Shown: in pieces, positions 11,960-23,471 of the stretch | Layout: every line of letters starts with the position of its first letter | Position numbering within the stretch: the first letter of the stretch is position 1 | Source of the DNA: Platanthera guangdongensis | Lineage: Eukaryota; Streptophyta; Magnoliopsida; Asparagales; Orchidaceae | DNA: 64,000 nucleotides | Assembly: GCA_039583875.1 (NCBI GenBank) | Contig: CM077151.1 | Span: forward strand, 19,984,326-20,048,325 | Direction of reading: 5' to 3' | Notes under the pieces: model-generated | Seen by the model: the letters and a program-made list of their open reading frames with translations, nothing else | What the model was told of the DNA's origin: nothing | Database searches by the model: none | Made by a program: the position numbers and the translations under genes

Positions 11960-12442
11960 ACTCAATCTTTTCCAGCGGAGTCAGTGAGCTTCCTTTGTCA
12001 GCGCGACCTGTCTTCGCGGCTTGCTCCTTCTTCTCGCGACCTATCTTCGCGACTATTTCTCCCTCCAGTTTGCGTACTGTTCGCGCGGTTTCTTTCTCAT
12101 CCTTGTCGTTGCCTTTTGTGGGCGCAACCTCTCCTATTGCCCTTCCTTCTCGCCGCGACCTGCTCTTAAGTCGCCGCAACCTGTCCTTCTCACCGCGATT
12201 AGTTCCTAGTCGTCGCGCCCTCCTCATCTCGACGCGACTTATTCTTTTCACTGTGACTTGTTCTTCTCGCAGCGACCTGTTCGTCTAGCCGTGACCTGCT
12301 CTTAGTCGACGCGACCTAGTCTTCTCGCCGCGACTTGTTCATCTCGCCGCGACCTGTTCGTCTAGCCGCGACCTACTCTTAGTCGTCGCGACCTAATCTT
12401 CTCGCCGCAACTTGTTGTTCTCGCTGCTCTCTGCTTACTTTT

Positions 12443-13784
12443 ATGGCTCTCTCTGACACCTCTTCAAAGCAGTCCGTCTCCGTGGTCACGTCTTCGGGTA
12501 GTGCCCACGTCGTTATTCAAGGAAAATGGCTGATCGACTCTGGCGCTGTCAATCATATGACCGACAATCCTCAGTATTTTTCTTTCCTATAAACACATGA
12601 TCGGTTGCCCCCTGTCTTTATTGTGGACGGCTCTCCCTCACCGGTCAATGGGACGGGAGTGGTTCAAGTCTCTCCGTTTCTTCGCTTGCTGGATACTCTT
12701 TACGTGCCAAAGTTTCCTTGCAATTTATTATCTGTAACTTCTCTATGCAAGCAACTACAGTGTACCGTCACATTCACTCATATTTCGTGTTTTTTTCAGG
12801 ATCTGGACTACCAACGGACGATTGCTACTGGGACTGAGAGTGACGGCTTTTACTTCCTCGACAACGTTTCTGCTATTTCCGCCTTCTCCTCCTCTTCTAC
12901 AGACCTTCTGCAATGGCATATTCGCCTTGGTCATCCTCCTCCACGGCTTGTTCGTCAACTTCTGCCCAACCTTCCTCCGCACAGTCCTCCTCTCAACTGT
13001 GACGCATGTCAGCTTGTCAAGCATCACCGCTCATCCTTCCCACGAGAGCAAGGTCGTGGATCTTCCCGTCTGTTTGACCTCGTTCACTCCGATGTCTGGG
13101 GTCCTGCTCCTACCCTCACAATAGGTCAGTGTAGTTTATATTTTGTAACTTTTATTGATGATTTCTCACGCTGCACGTGGGTGTATCTTTTAAAAGATCG
13201 CTTCGAGTTATTCTCTGTATGGACATCCTTTTATTTTATGATTAAAACTCAGTTCGATGTCTCTATTAAATTGTTTCGCTCTGATAATGCCAAAAAATAT
13301 CTTAGTCATGATTTTTCTTCTTTCTGTATGCAACATAAGATTATTCATCAAATTAGTTGTGTCTATACCTCACAGCAAAATGGAGTAGCGGAACGCAAAA
13401 AACCGTCACCTCCTTGATGTCGCTTGCACTCTAATGACACAAGTGCAGATTCATCGCTCTTATTGGGGCTATGTCATTCTCATCTCCTGTTATCTCATCA
13501 ATCGCATTCCCTCCACGATTTTCCATGGTCAAACCCCATTCTTCATTCTCTATCTGGGCAAGGATCTGTTTTTTCTCCATATACGTATCTTTGGGTGCAC
13601 GGCTTTTGTGCACGCTCCCTCCGCCACCCGTGACAAACTCTCCCCATGTGCCACCAAATGTATCTTTCTGGGATACTCTACAACTCGGAAAGGTTATTGT
13701 TGTTTTGACCATGTTTTTTGCAAGCATTTCGTCTTTGCGGACGTAACTTTCTTCGAAAATGCGTCCCATTTCTCTCGCAACTCC
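12443..13784 (+). pseudogene. Copia-1 protease, GAG-pre-integrase and integrase, broken
   Basis: Starts MALSDTSSKQ and within about 30 codons reaches the protease motif LIDSGAVNHMT, so gag is absent. An in-frame TAA follows at about 12590. The frame resumes through LLQWHIRLGHPPPRLV (GAG-pre-integrase) and the integrase core (LVHSDVWGPAPT, YFVTFIDDFSRCTWVY). It shifts near 13400 at an A-run after the AERKK motif and continues to 13784, where the solo LTR enters. The leader at 12140-12420 is built of imperfect repeats of CGCCGCGACCTGTTC. Confidence 0.8.
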
Positions 13785-15051
13785 TGATACGCCCGAAACA
13801 GCTGTACTTATTACACGTAAGTGCACGTGTCGGTTCAAGTAATAAAGAGTGAATAGAGATCGTTTCCACGGAGAGGTGGTGAATTCAGTGCTTGAAATTA
13901 CTAGCTAGACCTTTTCTTTAAATTCAAGTGAATCAAGATGATGATTTTGATTTAATAAACTAAATTATGAGAAATTTCTAAAATAAGATAAAATAAACTA
14001 TAGTTTCTTAGGAGAAAACTTTAAATTCAGATTTGAGAAGTAATCTTTTGCGGTGATTTCCTATCTCTACTGCAATGAATTTATAAATGATACTTTGTGA
14101 AAATGAGTGGTGAAACACCTTGCAACGATTTTAGAGTAGACAGTTGTATCTCTCGATATCGGAAGTCCCTAATCCTCTATTACCCCTCGGGTGAAATAGG
14201 AAATCAATTAAAGATTGAAAACCAAAGTTGCTAACATCAAGAGGAAATCTCTTTCTTCAATCAAGTGTTATATGGAATCTATAACACACTTACGCAACTG
14301 CTCTCTCAATTTATGAAACAGAGTAAAAAGGCAAAACCGTGATCAAAGGCTTCAGAATATAGATTATAAATTCAATAAAGGTTCATTCACCAAACAATTA
14401 CAAAAAGAAAACAAAAGAGCATTTATCACAAAAGACATAGTACTTTCATATCACAAAATCGAGGAAATTAGTTCATGATGACGAAAGAAAACCACAAGAA
14501 TAGGTAGATCTTACAGCACATGATGATAGAGATTAAAGACTTGTAGAGTTTCTCTCTCCGATTCGACCGAAATCCGTCCGTCTTCAAGATCTAGCCGCTC
14601 TTCTTCAATGGAGGATTTTTACAAACCCTAGATGAAGATCTCTTGGTTTCCTCTCCTCCTCCCTCTTAGAATGCGTTGGAATCGATTATTTGGTGGAGAT
14701 TTTCCCTCTTAAAAACGTAGCCACTCCTTTGGAAAGAAGCACTTTTCCATATTTGAAATTGGAGCCAACTTTGAATTTCAAAATCTGAAATTCATCCAGA
14801 CCACGTTGCAACCTGCTTCCCGCTCGTTGTGACCTACTGTTCTAGTTTTTATATTTGGGCAGATTTCTTCCTCCAAGTAGATTTTTTTGGCATTTCTCGC
14901 AATGACACCAGGGAAAAAGACCGAATTAGCCACAAAATAAATAAATATGGATTTAATTTCAGTTCTATCTTATTTAAAATCATTTTAAGCATTTTATAAC
15001 GAATATTAAGTCTAAAATTGGGCTAGATAACTTCTTTTTGAGAAATTATCA
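13785..15051. mobile_element. Solo LTR inserted in Copia-1
   Basis: 1267 bp starting TGATACGC and ending AATTATCA (inverted TGATA/TATCA ends), flanked by ACTCC and ACTCA (4 of 5 match). It splits the copia linker between integrase and reverse transcriptase, and the polyprotein resumes on the far side. It carries the CACGTAAGTGCACGTG and AAGTAATAAAG motifs near its start. No internal domain or second copy is present, so it looks like the product of LTR-LTR recombination. Confidence 0.75.
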
Positions 15052-16146
15052 ACTCATCTTCTCTTCCTGATGTTCCTGCTTCTCATACCGTCCCCTCCGT
15101 CTCATCTACACCTACTGAGATTTCTCCTCCTCCACCGTGTCCACTGTCTCCTCTCTCTCCGTCTTCGTTATCTTCCTCTTCTCCACAACCGTCTCTCTAC
15201 TCCCGGGCCAGCTCTCTCTACCATGAATGCATCGGATACTGAGGAACACGCCGACCTGGATCTTCCTATTGCTCTTCGCAAAGGGGTGCGGACATGTACT
15301 CAGCACTAGCTAGTTATTGTTGTTTCCTATGCTCGTCTTAATCTTTCTCGCAGGACTTTTGCATTTGCGATCTCTGTCACTGCAACTCCTCGCACCTACC
15401 AGGAAGCCCTTGTTGTTCCTCATTGGAAGGCGATCATGGATGAGAAAATTGCTACCCTCACTGAGCTGGGTACATGGACCCTTGTTCCTCCTCCATTGGA
15501 CACCGATGTTGTTGGCTGTCGCTGGGTCTTTGTTGTGAAATTCAGTCTGGACGGCAGTGTGGATCGTAACAAGGCTCGTCTTGTCGCCAAAAACTTCACT
15601 CAGACTTATGGTGTTGATTATTTTGACACCTTCTCTCTCATTGCTCGTCTGAGCACTATTCGGGTTCTCCTTTCTGTGGTCGTCAACAGGGATCGGCCCA
15701 TTTCCCAACTAAATGTCAAGAATGTCTTTCTCTATGGTGATCTTCAGGAGGATGTCTACTTGGAGCAACATCCTGAGTATGTTTCTCTGGGGGAGACACG
15801 GGTATGCAGGCTGAAGAAGGCCATCTATGGCCTAAAGCAAAGCCTTCGGGCTTGGTTTGACAAGTTTAGCGGCATTGTGGTAGCTGTGGGTTTTACAATA
15901 AGTTTTGTCGATCACTCATTGTTCATTCGCAAAACCTCCCTGAGTCTATTGGTTCTTGCAGTATATGTGAATGATATTCTTCTCAATGGAGATGATCATG
16001 CTAGGGTAGCCTTGACAAAGAAACATCTCCGTCAACACCGGGTCACGAAGGATATGGGCTCCCCAAAATACTTTTTGAGGATAGAAATCTCTCGAAAGCC
16101 CAACTCCTTGGTCCTCTCCCAACGTAAGTATGCTCTTGATCTTTAA
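15052..16146 (+). pseudogene. Copia-1 linker and reverse transcriptase, truncated
   Basis: Ser/Pro-rich linker, then reverse transcriptase from about 15436 (WTLVPPPLDTDVVGCRWVF, YGLKQSLRAWFDKF). The catalytic YVDD box reads YVND (AVYVNDILLNGDD), so the enzyme would be dead. The frame ends at the element junction. Confidence 0.82.
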
Positions 16147-16169
16147 AAGGAAACAAGGTTAATATGGGC

Positions 16170-16601
16170 TCCACGACCAACAGGCATAGATCGCCCGGTC
16201 AACCAGCGGACTTGGCGGACTCTGCGAGTACCCTAGAATTGTCACAGATTGTGACCAAGTCCAGCAACCCACCAAGATCATGGCGTGAGCTCGGCGGACA
16301 CGAAGCCAGATCGTTATCTCCAAAGTCAGTCTGCCAACCACGAACGTCAACAAGTGTACGGGCAAATGCAGACCTTGCGATCTCCAAACGCAGTCCGCAA
16401 CGGGCGGACTCCGCGAGCACAAAGGAGACCGCCACATCCGCCATGCGGATATACCTCCTATCCGCCCGGTTCAAGGAACAGCTGAAGAATCACAGCCATG
16501 TCGCATCAAACAGGCCGCCTAGGCCGCTCAGGTCGCACCATCAGACCGCCCAGGCCGCGCGGTCTGCTTGATCAACCACTTCCACTTTAACAATTTCAAC
16601 A
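16170..16601 (-). repeat. Copia-2 3' LTR, truncated
   Basis: 432 bp matching 21568-22000 of the 5' LTR. The remaining about 880 bp is missing at the junction with Copia-1. Confidence 0.85.
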
Positions 16602-16619
16602 CTCCCGCTTGAAGTGAGA

Positions 16620-18394
16620 AGTTGAAATCAGCCCAAGAAAACTCCGCAATCGGGTGAATGGTCCCTTGGCTAGCGGTTTTGTGAATATGTATGTCATATT
16701 GTCCATACTCCGAACATGTTTGACAATGAGGGATCCCTCCAGCATCTTCTCACAGATGAAGTGGTGTTCGATCCCTATATGTTTGGTTCTTGCGTGACAA
16801 ACTGGTTTATTTACCAGTTTGAGAGCACTTTCATTGTCCCCGCGGAGCAGAGTAGGACCTCAAACCTTTATATGGATGTCATCCACCAATCTTCTGAGCC
16901 AGATGGCTTCTTGAGCCGCCAAGGCTGAAGCCTTGTATTCTGCTTCTGTGGTAAAGACAGACATCGAGTCCTATTTCTTGCTGCACCAGAATACAGTTGT
17001 TTGGCCCGCCATAAAGACGTATCCAAACGTCGACTTCCGATCATCTGAATCTCCCTCATAATCATCATCCATATAACCATGCAACTCGAAATTTGTGCCT
17101 CTCCTATAAAAGAGACCCATATCAGAGGTCGACTTCACATACTTTAAGATGCTTTTTGCTGCCATCAGATGAGGTTTCCGTGGTTCCACCATGTACCGAC
17201 TCACCCTGTCAACTGCATATGCAATATCTGGCCTAGTGATCGTCAAATAGATCAAGCTTCCAACCAGCGCTCGGAACACCAATGGATCATAAAGACTTCT
17301 CCCCTCATCACGTCGAAGTTTCAGACCAGCTTCAAGAGGTGTAGAACTGCTTTTCCCCCTTTCATGCCAAATCGTTGTACGATCCGATTTGCATAGCCAG
17401 TCTGAGACACAAGCACTCCGTTCTCCCGCCTCTGTACCTCGAGTCCAAGGAAATGATGAAGCTCACCCATATCATTTATCTCAAATCTGATAGCAAGCTC
17501 GGCCCTCAGCCTGGCTACCTCCTCCTTTGAATTTCCGGTAACAATCATGTCATCCACATACAACAGTACGATGACCTAAAGCTCCCCCTTCTTCTTGACA
17601 AACAAGCTTGAGTCTGAATCTGAAACAAAAAATCCGCAGAACAAGAGATATTCTGCAATCTTCTCATACCTTGCTCTTGGCGCTTGCTTCAGCCCATAAA
17701 AGGCTTTCTTCAGCTTGCAAACGTAGTTCGGATGTTCTTTAGAGATAAACCCAGACGGCTGGATCATGAAGATATCCTTGTCAATCTCGCCATATAAGAA
17801 GACATTCTTCACGTCGAGCTGCCAAATTTCTCATCCACTGATCGCTGCTAAGACAATAACCATCCGTACTGAAGTCATCTTAGCAACTGTACTAAATGTC
17901 TCATCATAATCTTCCCCGTACTGCTGTGAAAATCCTCGAGCTACAAGGCGAGCCTTGTACCGCTCGATGCTACCATCTGCTTTCTTCTTCAACTTGTAGA
18001 CCCACTTGCAAGTCACTATAGTGATGTCTTCTGGCTTAGGTACAAGTGACCACGTCTCGTTCTTCTTAAGAGCAGTCATCTCCTCCTCCATAGCACAGTC
18101 CCACTTCTTGACTCCTGTTGCCTTCTCGAAACATGATGGCTCCTGCTCATCCAGAGGACCCGCAAAGAAACATGAGACAAAACTCACCATGTTTCCTTCC
18201 GTGTAACGAGCTGGTGGCTTGATAGTTCTCTTTGATCTCCTCAAGGTTTGTGCTTGACTGACCACCTCCTCAACTGTCTCTTCTGTACTAGCTTCTCTTT
18301 CAGACGCGCCTGGAGCATCGCTCCCCCTACTTCCGAAACCAGAAGTTTCCGCCTCTGAGCTAGACACGGTTGGAGCTCCTGCTGAAACAGGCAA
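16620..18394 (-). pseudogene. Copia-2 reverse transcriptase and RNase H, multiply broken
   Basis: Segments 18394-17831 (CKWVYKLKKKADGSIERYKA), 17812-17576 (MKNVFLYGEIDKDIFMIQPS), 17563-17321 (MYVDDMIVTGNS, catalytic YVDD kept) and 17282-16971 (LVGSLIYLTITRPDIAYAVD). Below 16971 only RNase H scraps in mixed frames remain, down to the purine tract. Confidence 0.85.
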
Positions 18395-18805
18395 CTCTAC
18401 TTGAAGACTTACAACAACTTTTTCTTGTCTGTCAGCCCTGCTCTCAGGTAGTTCAATCCCTGAACTCTCTTTCTAAGAAGTCAACTCATCAAACACCACA
18501 TTCCGAGAAACGACAAATCTCTGTGTCTCTGGATCCATGCATTTTCATCCCTTCTTTCTGTCATCACACCCCACGAAAACTAACTTTCATGTTTTCGCAT
18601 CTAGCTTTGTCCGAAGAGTGTCAGGAACATGCACATAACAAGTTGACCTAAATACCCGAAGGTGAGCAACACTTGGTTTCTCGTTGAACATCAATTCATG
18701 AGGAGTCATCATGTTAATTGGACTTAGAGGCATTCAGTTAATAACATAGGCTGCACAAGACATTCCCTCCGCCCAGAAGGACCTTGGGATACTCTTGGCA
18801 TGAAT

Positions 18806-19327
18806 TCAGCACTTGCAGGTCTCCGTCAAATGACGGATCTTCCTTTCTGCAACTTCGTTCTGTCGTGGGGTATGTGCACAGGTAAGCTCTCTTCGAATAC
18901 CGCTCTTCCTGCAAAAATTAAACTCGGCAGAGGTGAACTCTCCACCATTGTCAGTCCTCAATTTCTTGATTCGCAGGCCTAATCGGCCTTCCACGAGCTC
19001 CTTAAACCCCACAAATTTTCCGAACGCTTCGGGCTTTTCTTTCAAAAAATACACCCAGACATATCTGATGTAATCATCAATTAATACCAGCATGTACGTG
19101 TTGCCTCTGAGACTTGGGGTGATAGTTGGTCCCATCAGATCCTCGTGAATGCACTCCAATGGTTTTTTACTTCTGATTTGTGATTTATCAAATGGAAGTC
19201 GATGAGACTTACCATACTGACATCCCGCGCAAACATGACCGTCTCCGTAGGAGGACAAGCTAGGCAAGCAATTGACCAGACCTTTTACCGCCATAGCTTT
19301 TAATTTGTCAATTCCTACATGCCTCAA
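18806..19327 (-). pseudogene. Copia-2 pre-integrase and integrase
   Basis: Contains the zinc-binding H/C region (CAGCQYGKSHRLPF) and the DDE core (HEDLMGPTITPS; LRTDNGGEFTS; HTPRQNEVAERK). The end of the domain is shifted out of frame. Confidence 0.85.
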
Positions 19328-19336
19328 TCTCTCATG

Positions 19337-20497
19337 TCAAATGACTGCGCTATCATTTTTCCTCATCTTATCAACGTAAGAACTCGTAGATAGAACATAC
19401 AAGTCTTTTGCTCTCCTCCCAATGTGAACAACATCAGTTTTTACGACTGATATATTTCGAAGAAATTTTACTTCCGTTGGACCAAACAAAACGTGATACC
19501 AAGCGTCAACAGTGTTGGTCATGGAGAAGAGATTCTTTTTCATACCAGGCACATGATATACACTCTTTAGAGTGAGTGGCCCTCTATCACTGCCTATGGA
19601 GACAATCCCTTCCTTCTCAACAGCATGAACAGTATCATCAGCGGTGATAATAACATCATTACCTGAGTATGACTGTGATGAGGAGAACTTTGATTCATCT
19701 CCAGTAAGGTGATGACCGTACCCGGAGTCCACGATCCAATCCTCCTGATAGTTGATAGGAGCAGAAGCACAAAGAGTAGCCGAGAAGGCTCCTCCCCAAC
19801 CACCATCATCCTCTCTGGCATCAGGTTCCTCCTTCTCAGCAGCATGTCCTAGCTGGAGATTAACTCTGCAGTCCCTTCTGAAATGACCTAGCTTGTTACA
19901 CCTGTAACACCTAAGCCCTTCCTTCTTCCCCTCAGACTTAGGAGCATAGCTCCTCTCCTGCTGACCTGAAGATGACGGCCCATCGCCTCCAAAAGGCTTC
20001 TTCTTCTTCTCCCACTTCTTCTTCCCATAAAACAACACCTCGTTCTCTCCTTCTGAGATAGACACCCCCGCCATCTGTCTTGTCAAGCTCTCCTGCGATG
20101 AAAGCAGATACTCCTTCCGCAAACCGCGGATAATATGCCTCTTCAGCTTCGCCTCAGAGATAGGCTTATCGGGATCCAAAGCAGAAATCTCTACGCAGAG
20201 GTTTTTCATTTTAAGAAAGAAGGTGGAAACAGGTAAATCTCTTTGAGTGGCCTTTCCCAACTCATTTTCTAAGAATTGTAGCCGAGCTACATTCTTCCTG
20301 TTGAAGAGGCCATCCAAGGCCATCCAGATCTCAGCGGCTGATTTGCAACCAATGATGTGATCGAAGAGTTCAAGTGAAATAGCTCTCTTAAGAGTAAACT
20401 CAGCCTTTGCATTTGTTCTCTTCGAAGTCTTCACTTCTTGAGCATTATCAGCAGCAAGAACAACTTCCTGAGTATCATCTCCTCCAACCACCTGCAA
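19337..20497 (-). pseudogene. Copia-2 gag, zinc knuckle and protease
   Basis: UBN2-type gag with AEIWMALDGLFNRKNVARLQ, a CCHC knuckle (CYRCNKLGHFRRDC) and the protease region WIVDSGYGHHLTGDESKF, where the usual DSGA/DTGA reads DSGY. The open part is 386 codons and is followed by an in-frame stop before GAG-pre-integrase (MRHVGIDKLKAM at 19327). Confidence 0.85.
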
Positions 20498-20677
20498 GAG
20501 GTCCTCACCCAGTAGATAACTCTCCGTACAAGACTTTCACTTCTTGTAGTTAGTCTGTGTCAGAAGTTCAATACCGAGACCTCTTGCATATCCTGCTTCC
20601 ATGGCTCTAACACGGTATTCTCTTCACAAGAGCAACAACAACTCCTAGTTGATCACTGCTTAACCACTCCAACCTCT

Positions 20678-20688
20678 CTCTGATACCA
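20678..20688 (-). other. Copia-2 primer binding site
   Basis: TGGTATCAGAG on the minus strand, the initiator tRNA-Met complement, directly abutting the LTR end. Confidence 0.85.
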
Positions 20689-22000
20689 TGTTAAGTTTTT
20701 GGATCTTGGAATGAGCAGTAGTTGTATCAACTAAAAATTTGAACACAACAGCAAACAAGGTTCTTTATTGATAATATCTGTCACCTTACAAAGCGAGACA
20801 TACGTGGTGAGACATGATTTCGCCAGCATGTAACAAAACAAACAGAACAGAAACAACCCACAGGAAGATAAACGCGGCCTGGAAGATCAGTCCGTCGAGA
20901 CCGCTACAGACTGCACCTGCAGTTCGTCAGTCCGCCAAGACCAGCACACAGCACTAGCCGCTCTAGCACGAACACAGTCCGCAACCTTCAGAACCAGACC
21001 GCCGCTTCAGAACTACTTCACAGATTGCTACCCGCAAACTGCCCAAAACCGCCAGCTAGAAGAAGAGCTGCTTGGACCTGTTCACACAACCTGCACAGAG
21101 AAGTAACTTCAGCAAGATGCGCGGTCTGAAGAATTCAGTCCGCAGATTCCAATATGAGTTGTGCTTACTGTTCTTCGATGATTTTGTTGTCAACGGGGGG
21201 TCCTATTTATAGGTACGAAGAGAGATGTGATCACCGACCTAGCTGATAGAAACACCACCCCCAGCCCGCAAACTACCTTCACCAGACCACCCAGTCCGCA
21301 TGGACATGGTCGTTCCACAAGCTAATCCACCAACACTCCTGAATAAGGACTAGTCCGCAACACCTGCGGACACCACTCTTGTTCGCAACAGACAGCTCAG
21401 TTCGCTAAGCCAGGAAGCCAGTCCGCTATCTGGCGGACAGCACACCAGTCCGCACATTGCACAACACGGACACAGCAACAGCCCTCACTGCAACAGTCCA
21501 CACGCTGCACGCGGACATAGCACCAACCCGCTCAGCCCGCGAACATGGCACCAGTCAGGCACACAAGTCCACGACCAACAGACACAGATCGCTCGGTCAA
21601 CCAGCGGACTTGGCGGACTCTGCGAGTACCCTAGACTTATCACAGATTGTGACCAAGTCCAACAACCCACCAAGAACATGGCGCGAGCTCGGTGGACACG
21701 AAGCCAGATCGTTATCTCCAAAGTCAGTCCGCCAACCACGAACGTCAACAAGTGCACGGGCAAATGCAGACCTTGCGATCTACAAACGCAGTCCGCAACG
21801 GGCGGACTCCGCGAGCACAAAAGGAGACCGCCACATCCGCCCTGCGGATATACCTCCTATCCTCCCGGTTCAAGGAACAGCTGAAGAATCACAGCCAGGT
21901 CGCATCAAACAGGCCGTCTAGGCCGCCCAGGTCGCACCATCAGACAGCCCAGGCCGCGCAGTTTGCTTGATCAACCACTTCCACTTCAACAATTTCAACA
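20689..22000 (-). repeat. Copia-2 5' LTR
   Basis: 1312 bp. On the minus strand it begins TGTTGAAATTG and ends CTTAACA before TGGTATCAGAG. Bases 21568-22000 are nearly identical to 16170-16601. Confidence 0.85.
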
Positions 22001-23120
22001 AAAACAAGTGTAGAACAATCAATAACTACACTCAAGCCTTTATCCCACTATAGTGAGATGAGTGGAGAACAATCAAATAAACAAAAAATCAAAAACAGAG
22101 AGACAAATTTACGTGGATCACACCCTAAGATGAGATACGTCCACCGGCAATAGCAGTTTGTTTTTCACTAGATCAAGAACAAAGACGATTACAGGGAGGT
22201 TACAAGAAAGTGGGTAGATTTCATATTTGTGAATACCTGTAACCTTAGAACAAAAAAGAGTTTATATAACATTCCGCACATTTACAAAGTACCACAAATA
22301 CCCATGATATCAGTGTCAACGTTGTCTTTGGGTTAGGATTCGAGGCATATAATTAACATGGAGTTCCATTTAATTGTGTCATGTTTCATGTGGTATTATT
22401 AACCTGAGAGTTGGTGAAGAAATAAATAGTTGCTGAAGAAATATGTGCACTCAGTTTAATATATAATCGGAAATCAATTCATGTATCCCACAAAGGGAAA
22501 TCTGTAGTGTGATTATAAAATTTTGTTTATTATTTGACTTCTCAACTTTTGCATTTTCATGGCATAATGTTTTGAACTTCACAAATAATCACAAGGTTGG
22601 AGCCATCTGTCAAGCTTAATATTGTGGTATTCTTATAAAATGTTAAGACCTAAATTTGGTGTCACTTCCTCCTAAAAAAATCTTATATATACGCTTACAT
22701 TCCACTGTTCTGGGTAAATGGTGAGCATGTAATTTAGACGGCACTTCTACTGGCTTTGTAATCATTGCCCCACAAAAAACATGTCTGGAGATTAGTTCTG
22801 AGTACTGCCCATCTCACGCTTTTAACGAGTCATTCTTGACACGCCTATGTGATTTGTACTATATCCGTTGAATATGGCTATACAATTATCTCTATTGTTC
22901 TTTAGTTACTGATGGAATTGAAAAATATCCAAATACAATTAGTGGCTTAGACCCAATAAATGAATAGTTTATTTTTCTTTTCATTTTCAATTCCTCCCTT
23001 TCATTCCTCCCATTGTTTTCGAGATTTTGCGAAAAATCATGCTAAATCAATTGTCCCTTCCAGGATAGAGAATGTAGAACTTCAAAAGCTAATCACTGAG
23101 AACAAGTTGCTGGTGGAGGA
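22001..23120. other. Intron sequence with possible LTR relic
   Basis: 22001-22350 has the look of an old copia LTR on the minus strand (TTACGTGGATCACACC, a TATATAA-like box at about 22262) but has no partner copy. 22960-23190 has an open frame ending in SRIENVELQKLITENKLLVEDD, which could be an exon scrap. I see no supported gene. Confidence 0.35.
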
Positions 23121-23257
23121 TGATAGGAATTGGAATGAATCAATCATCTTTACTATGGACAAAAGTAATATATATACAAGTACAATATAGGATAATCTCA
23201 ACACCCGAGGTGACACTAAGCTAACTCTATCACTCATAATGAACATTGTATCTAACA
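23121..23257 (-). repeat. Copia-3B 3' LTR, short
   Basis: On the minus strand, a G-rich polypurine tract (about 23275-23258) is followed by TGTTAGATACAATG and about 137 bp ending CCTATCA. It includes a TATATATATTAC stretch. The right end is firm; the left end is the best TG...CA fit. Confidence 0.6.
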
Positions 23258-23471
23258 CCCCCCCCCCACCCCACAAAGTCACGGGGGATCATACACCGAG
23301 AGTTTGGACAATAGATATGCATGTTGGGTCCTCGTCTGCGGTTTTGTCATCAAATCTGCAATCTGCTGCTCGAAAGGAATAAAGGAGGGAGCAAGAGTGC
23401 CACTACCATAATGCTCGCGAAGGAAGAAAACATCCACCCCAATATTCTTGGAGATAGAGTCTTCACCGGGT

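Larger units (their letters stand above)
11547..16169 (+). mobile_element. Copia-1: gag-less, truncated Ty1/copia element
   Basis: Plus-strand copia with a putative 5' LTR ending at about 11947, a tRNA-Met primer site, then protease, integrase and reverse transcriptase remains. It is antisense to the host gene. No gag domain precedes the protease. A solo LTR interrupts it at 13785-15051. It ends abruptly inside reverse transcriptase at 16146-16169, where the truncated LTR of Copia-2 begins, so RNase H and the 3' LTR are lost. Confidence 0.8.
16170..22000 (-). mobile_element. Copia-2, minus strand, 3' LTR truncated
   Basis: Complete left-to-right order on the minus strand: 5' LTR 22000-20689, primer site 20688-20678, gag to RNase H, purine tract AAGCGGGAG, and a 3' LTR starting at 16601. 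The 3' LTR stops at 16170, matching only the first 433 bp of the 1312-bp 5' LTR. It is in the same orientation as the host gene. Numerous stops and frameshifts make it non-autonomous now. Confidence 0.88.
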
